NCBI GenBank assembly: GCA_949285535.1
Contig: CASDZP010000003.1
Span: 1-64,000, forward strand
Reading direction: 5' to 3'
Source: an uncultured Alistipes sp.
GTDB lineage: Bacteria > Bacteroidota > Bacteroidia > Bacteroidales > Rikenellaceae
Length of the DNA: 64,000 nucleotides
Notes under the pieces: generated by a model
Seen by the model: the letters and a program-made list of their open reading frames with translations, nothing else
The model's database searches: none
Told to the model about the DNA's origin: nothing
Position numbers and translations under genes: made by a program
In this document: positions 62,467 through 64,000 of the stretch, piece by piece
How the letters are laid out: each line of letters begins with the position of its first letter
How positions within the stretch are numbered: the stretch's first letter is position 1

Positions 62467-63031
62467 AGTAGTTTGTGTTATAGTCGAAAAGCTCGTCAGC
62501 CTCTTTGAGTGTGGGGTGCGCGCTGTCTTTGGGTGAGAGAATTACCTTTTCGGCGGGAATTTTCCAGTCTATGCCTAATTCGGGGTCATCCCAAGCTATT
62601 GCGCCCTCACTCTGGGGCGCGTAGAAGTTGTCGCACTTGTATTGGAACACCACTTCGGGGCTGAGTACAGAGAAACCATGCGCGAAACCTCTGGGGATGA
62701 AGAGCTGGCGATGATTTTCGCCGCTCAATTCCACCGCCACGTGGCGGCCGAATGTGGGTGACCCGCGGCGTATGTCAACGGCGACGTCGAGTACGCGACC
62801 GCTTATCACTCTGACGAGTTTGCTCTGCGCAAAGGCTCCTTTTTGGAAGTGGAGACCTCGCAGAACGCCGTAAGATGATTTGGATTCGTTGTCCTGAACG
62901 AATCGTGTGCGGCATACTTTCTCTTCAAACTCACGTTCTGAGAAACTCTCGAAGAAGTAGCCTCTCGCATCGGTGAACAGGCGTGGTTCGATGATGACCA
63001 CGCCCTCTATTTCGGTTTTTATTACGTCCAT
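62456..63031 (-). CDS. rfbC: dTDP-4-dehydrorhamnose 3,5-epimerase
   Basis: 191-residue cupin-fold epimerase of the rhamnose pathway. Motifs include RGYFFESFSEREFEE, FVQDNESKSSYGVLRGLHFQ (His catalytic base in GLHFQ), VAVDIRRGSPTFGRHVAVEL and LFIPRGFAHGFSVLS. It overlaps rfbA by one base and rfbD by 11. Confidence 0.96.
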   Translation of the reverse strand: MDVIKTEIEGVVIIEPRLFTDARGYFFESFSEREFEEKVCRTRFVQDNESKSSYGVLRGLHFQKGAFAQSKLVRVISGRVLDVAVDIRRGSPTFGRHVAVELSGENHRQLFIPRGFAHGFSVLSPEVVFQYKCDNFYAPQSEGAIAWDDPELGIDWKIPAEKVILSPKDSAHPTLKEADELFDYNTNYYER

Positions 63032-63924
63032 TACAAAATCTGTTTCTTTTTCTCCTCGATAACTTTGAGCAGATATTTGCCGTACTGGTTTTTTATCATC
63101 GGGGCGGCAAGCTCTTCCATTTTTTTGTCGTCAATCCACCCTTTTCGGTATGCTATTCCTTCGAGACACGCCAATTTGAGTCCCTGACGTTTTTCGAGCA
63201 CCTCCACAAAGATTGAGGCTTCGCTGAGGGAGTCGTGCGTACCCGTGTCGAGCCATGCGAAACCGCGACCGAGTGTCTGTACCTTTAGTTCTCCGTCAGC
63301 GAGGAAATGTTGGTTTACCGATGTTATCTCAAGTTCGCCTCTTGCTGAGGGCTTTATCTGTTTTGCCACTTCGACAACCTTGTTGGGGTAGAAGTAGAGC
63401 CCCACAACGGCGTAGTTGGATTTGGGGTTTTGCGGTTTCTCCTCGATGGAGAGGCAGTTTCCGTTTTTGTCGAATTCCGCCACGCCATAGCGTTCGGGGT
63501 CGTCCATCCAGTAACCGAATACCGTCGCTTTTTTCTCCTCTTCGGCGGTACGTACGGCCTCTTTGAGCAGTCCTGAAAAACCTGCGCCGTGGAAGATATT
63601 GTCGCCGAGGATAAGGCACGCGCTGTCGTTACCTATGAATTTCTCGCCGATGATGAATGCCTGAGCCAGTCCGTCGGGGGAGGGCTGTTCTGCATATTCG
63701 AATCTGACGCCGAAATCGGAGCCGTCACCCAAAAGACGGCGGAAAGCGGGCAAATCGACGGGAGTCGATATAATAAGTATATCACGGATGCCGGCAAGCA
63801 TCAGCACCGAGATAGGGTAGTATATCATCGGTTTGTCGTAGATAGGCAGCATCTGTTTGCTGACGCCTTTTGTTATGGGGTAGAGGCGGGTGCCGCTTCC
63901 GCCCGCCAGGACAATACCTTTCAT
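63031..63924 (-). CDS. rfbA: Glucose-1-phosphate thymidylyltransferase
   Basis: 297-residue nucleotidyltransferase making dTDP-glucose from dTTP and glucose 1-phosphate, the first step of the rhamnose pathway. The N-terminal [20 protein letters not shown] and [17 protein letters not shown] are the catalytic loop; [24 protein letters not shown] and [10 protein letters not shown] follow. Full family length. It is the first gene of the minus-strand rfbACDB operon, with a -7 element just upstream. Confidence 0.97.
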   Translation of the reverse strand: MKGIVLAGGSGTRLYPITKGVSKQMLPIYDKPMIYYPISVLMLAGIRDILIISTPVDLPAFRRLLGDGSDFGVRFEYAEQPSPDGLAQAFIIGEKFIGNDSACLILGDNIFHGAGFSGLLKEAVRTAEEEKKATVFGYWMDDPERYGVAEFDKNGNCLSIEEKPQNPKSNYAVVGLYFYPNKVVEVAKQIKPSARGELEITSVNQHFLADGELKVQTLGRGFAWLDTGTHDSLSEASIFVEVLEKRQGLKLACLEGIAYRKGWIDDKKMEELAAPMIKNQYGKYLLKVIEEKKKQIL

Positions 63925-63985
63925 GAGATTGGTGGTCGTTTGATTTCGATAAATGTCTCTTTTTTGAAGAGAAACGTTAACATTA

Positions 63986-63993
63986 CAAATATA
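63986..63993 (-). promoter_or_regulatory. -7 element of the rfbACDB operon
   Basis: CAAATATA reads TATATTTG on the minus strand, 62 bases before the rfbA start. The -33 position lies beyond the window edge. Confidence 0.6.
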
Positions 63994-64000
63994 GTGATAA

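Overview
The window looks like a chromosome segment of an anaerobic gut-type member of the Bacteroidales (Bacteroidota). The basis is the recurring promoter form TTTG-N19/20-TAnnTTTG (the Bacteroidetes sigma-ABfr type), the near absence of Shine-Dalgarno sites, a SusC/SusD pair, the conserved run coaX - outer-membrane barrel - TPR protein - LptC - GldE/CNNM, an Na+-type membrane pyrophosphatase with NhaD, and a glycyl radical enzyme that only works without oxygen. No rRNA, tRNA, insertion sequence, prophage or CRISPR array was seen.

Layout. 1-992 is an AT-rich, gene-free stretch with direct and inverted repeats. 993-7780 carries an outer-membrane barrel, a two-helix membrane protein, hppA, a DUF6088 protein, ilvE, ispD, HU and a 30-residue basic protein. 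8126-18655 holds rng, mfd, coaX, an outer-membrane barrel, a TPR protein, lptC and a CNNM/GldE protein. 18853-21836 is a TonB-dependent receptor coupled to an exported DUF362 protein. 21934-28668 is a minus-strand block: EamA transporter, nhaD, pepD, PAP2 phosphatase and an LTA-synthase-like protein. 29500-34405 is an orphan susC/susD pair. 34795-43869 holds a lipocalin-like lipoprotein, a membrane LytTR regulator, a very large alpha-2-macroglobulin lipoprotein, a YebC protein and rpmH. 44049-60206 is a surface polysaccharide locus (Wzz, Wzx, EpsG/Wzy-like polymerase, Glf, WecB, six glycosyltransferase-like proteins, one acetyltransferase) that is visibly more AT-rich than its flanks. It meets the convergent dTDP-rhamnose operon rfbACDB (63924-60253).

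Two things stand out. First, the polysaccharide locus contains a complete glycyl radical enzyme (Cys351, Glu353, Gly657) and its radical-SAM activase, translationally coupled between the flippase and UDP-galactopyranose mutase. This implies oxygen-sensitive radical chemistry in surface glycan assembly. Second, the 3' ends of susD and of the macroglobulin gene are each followed by a long inverted copy of their own last 39-57 coding bases around the terminator hairpin. Each copy is joined to the same ~125-bp repeat element. On the opposite strand the element and the copied gene tail form one open frame in both places. A decayed third copy of the element lies at 635-699, again next to an inverted repeat. 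A run of about eleven T-tracts spaced near 10.6 bp between rfbD and rfbB predicts strongly curved DNA.

All functions are read from sequence by recognition of families and motifs; no database search was run.
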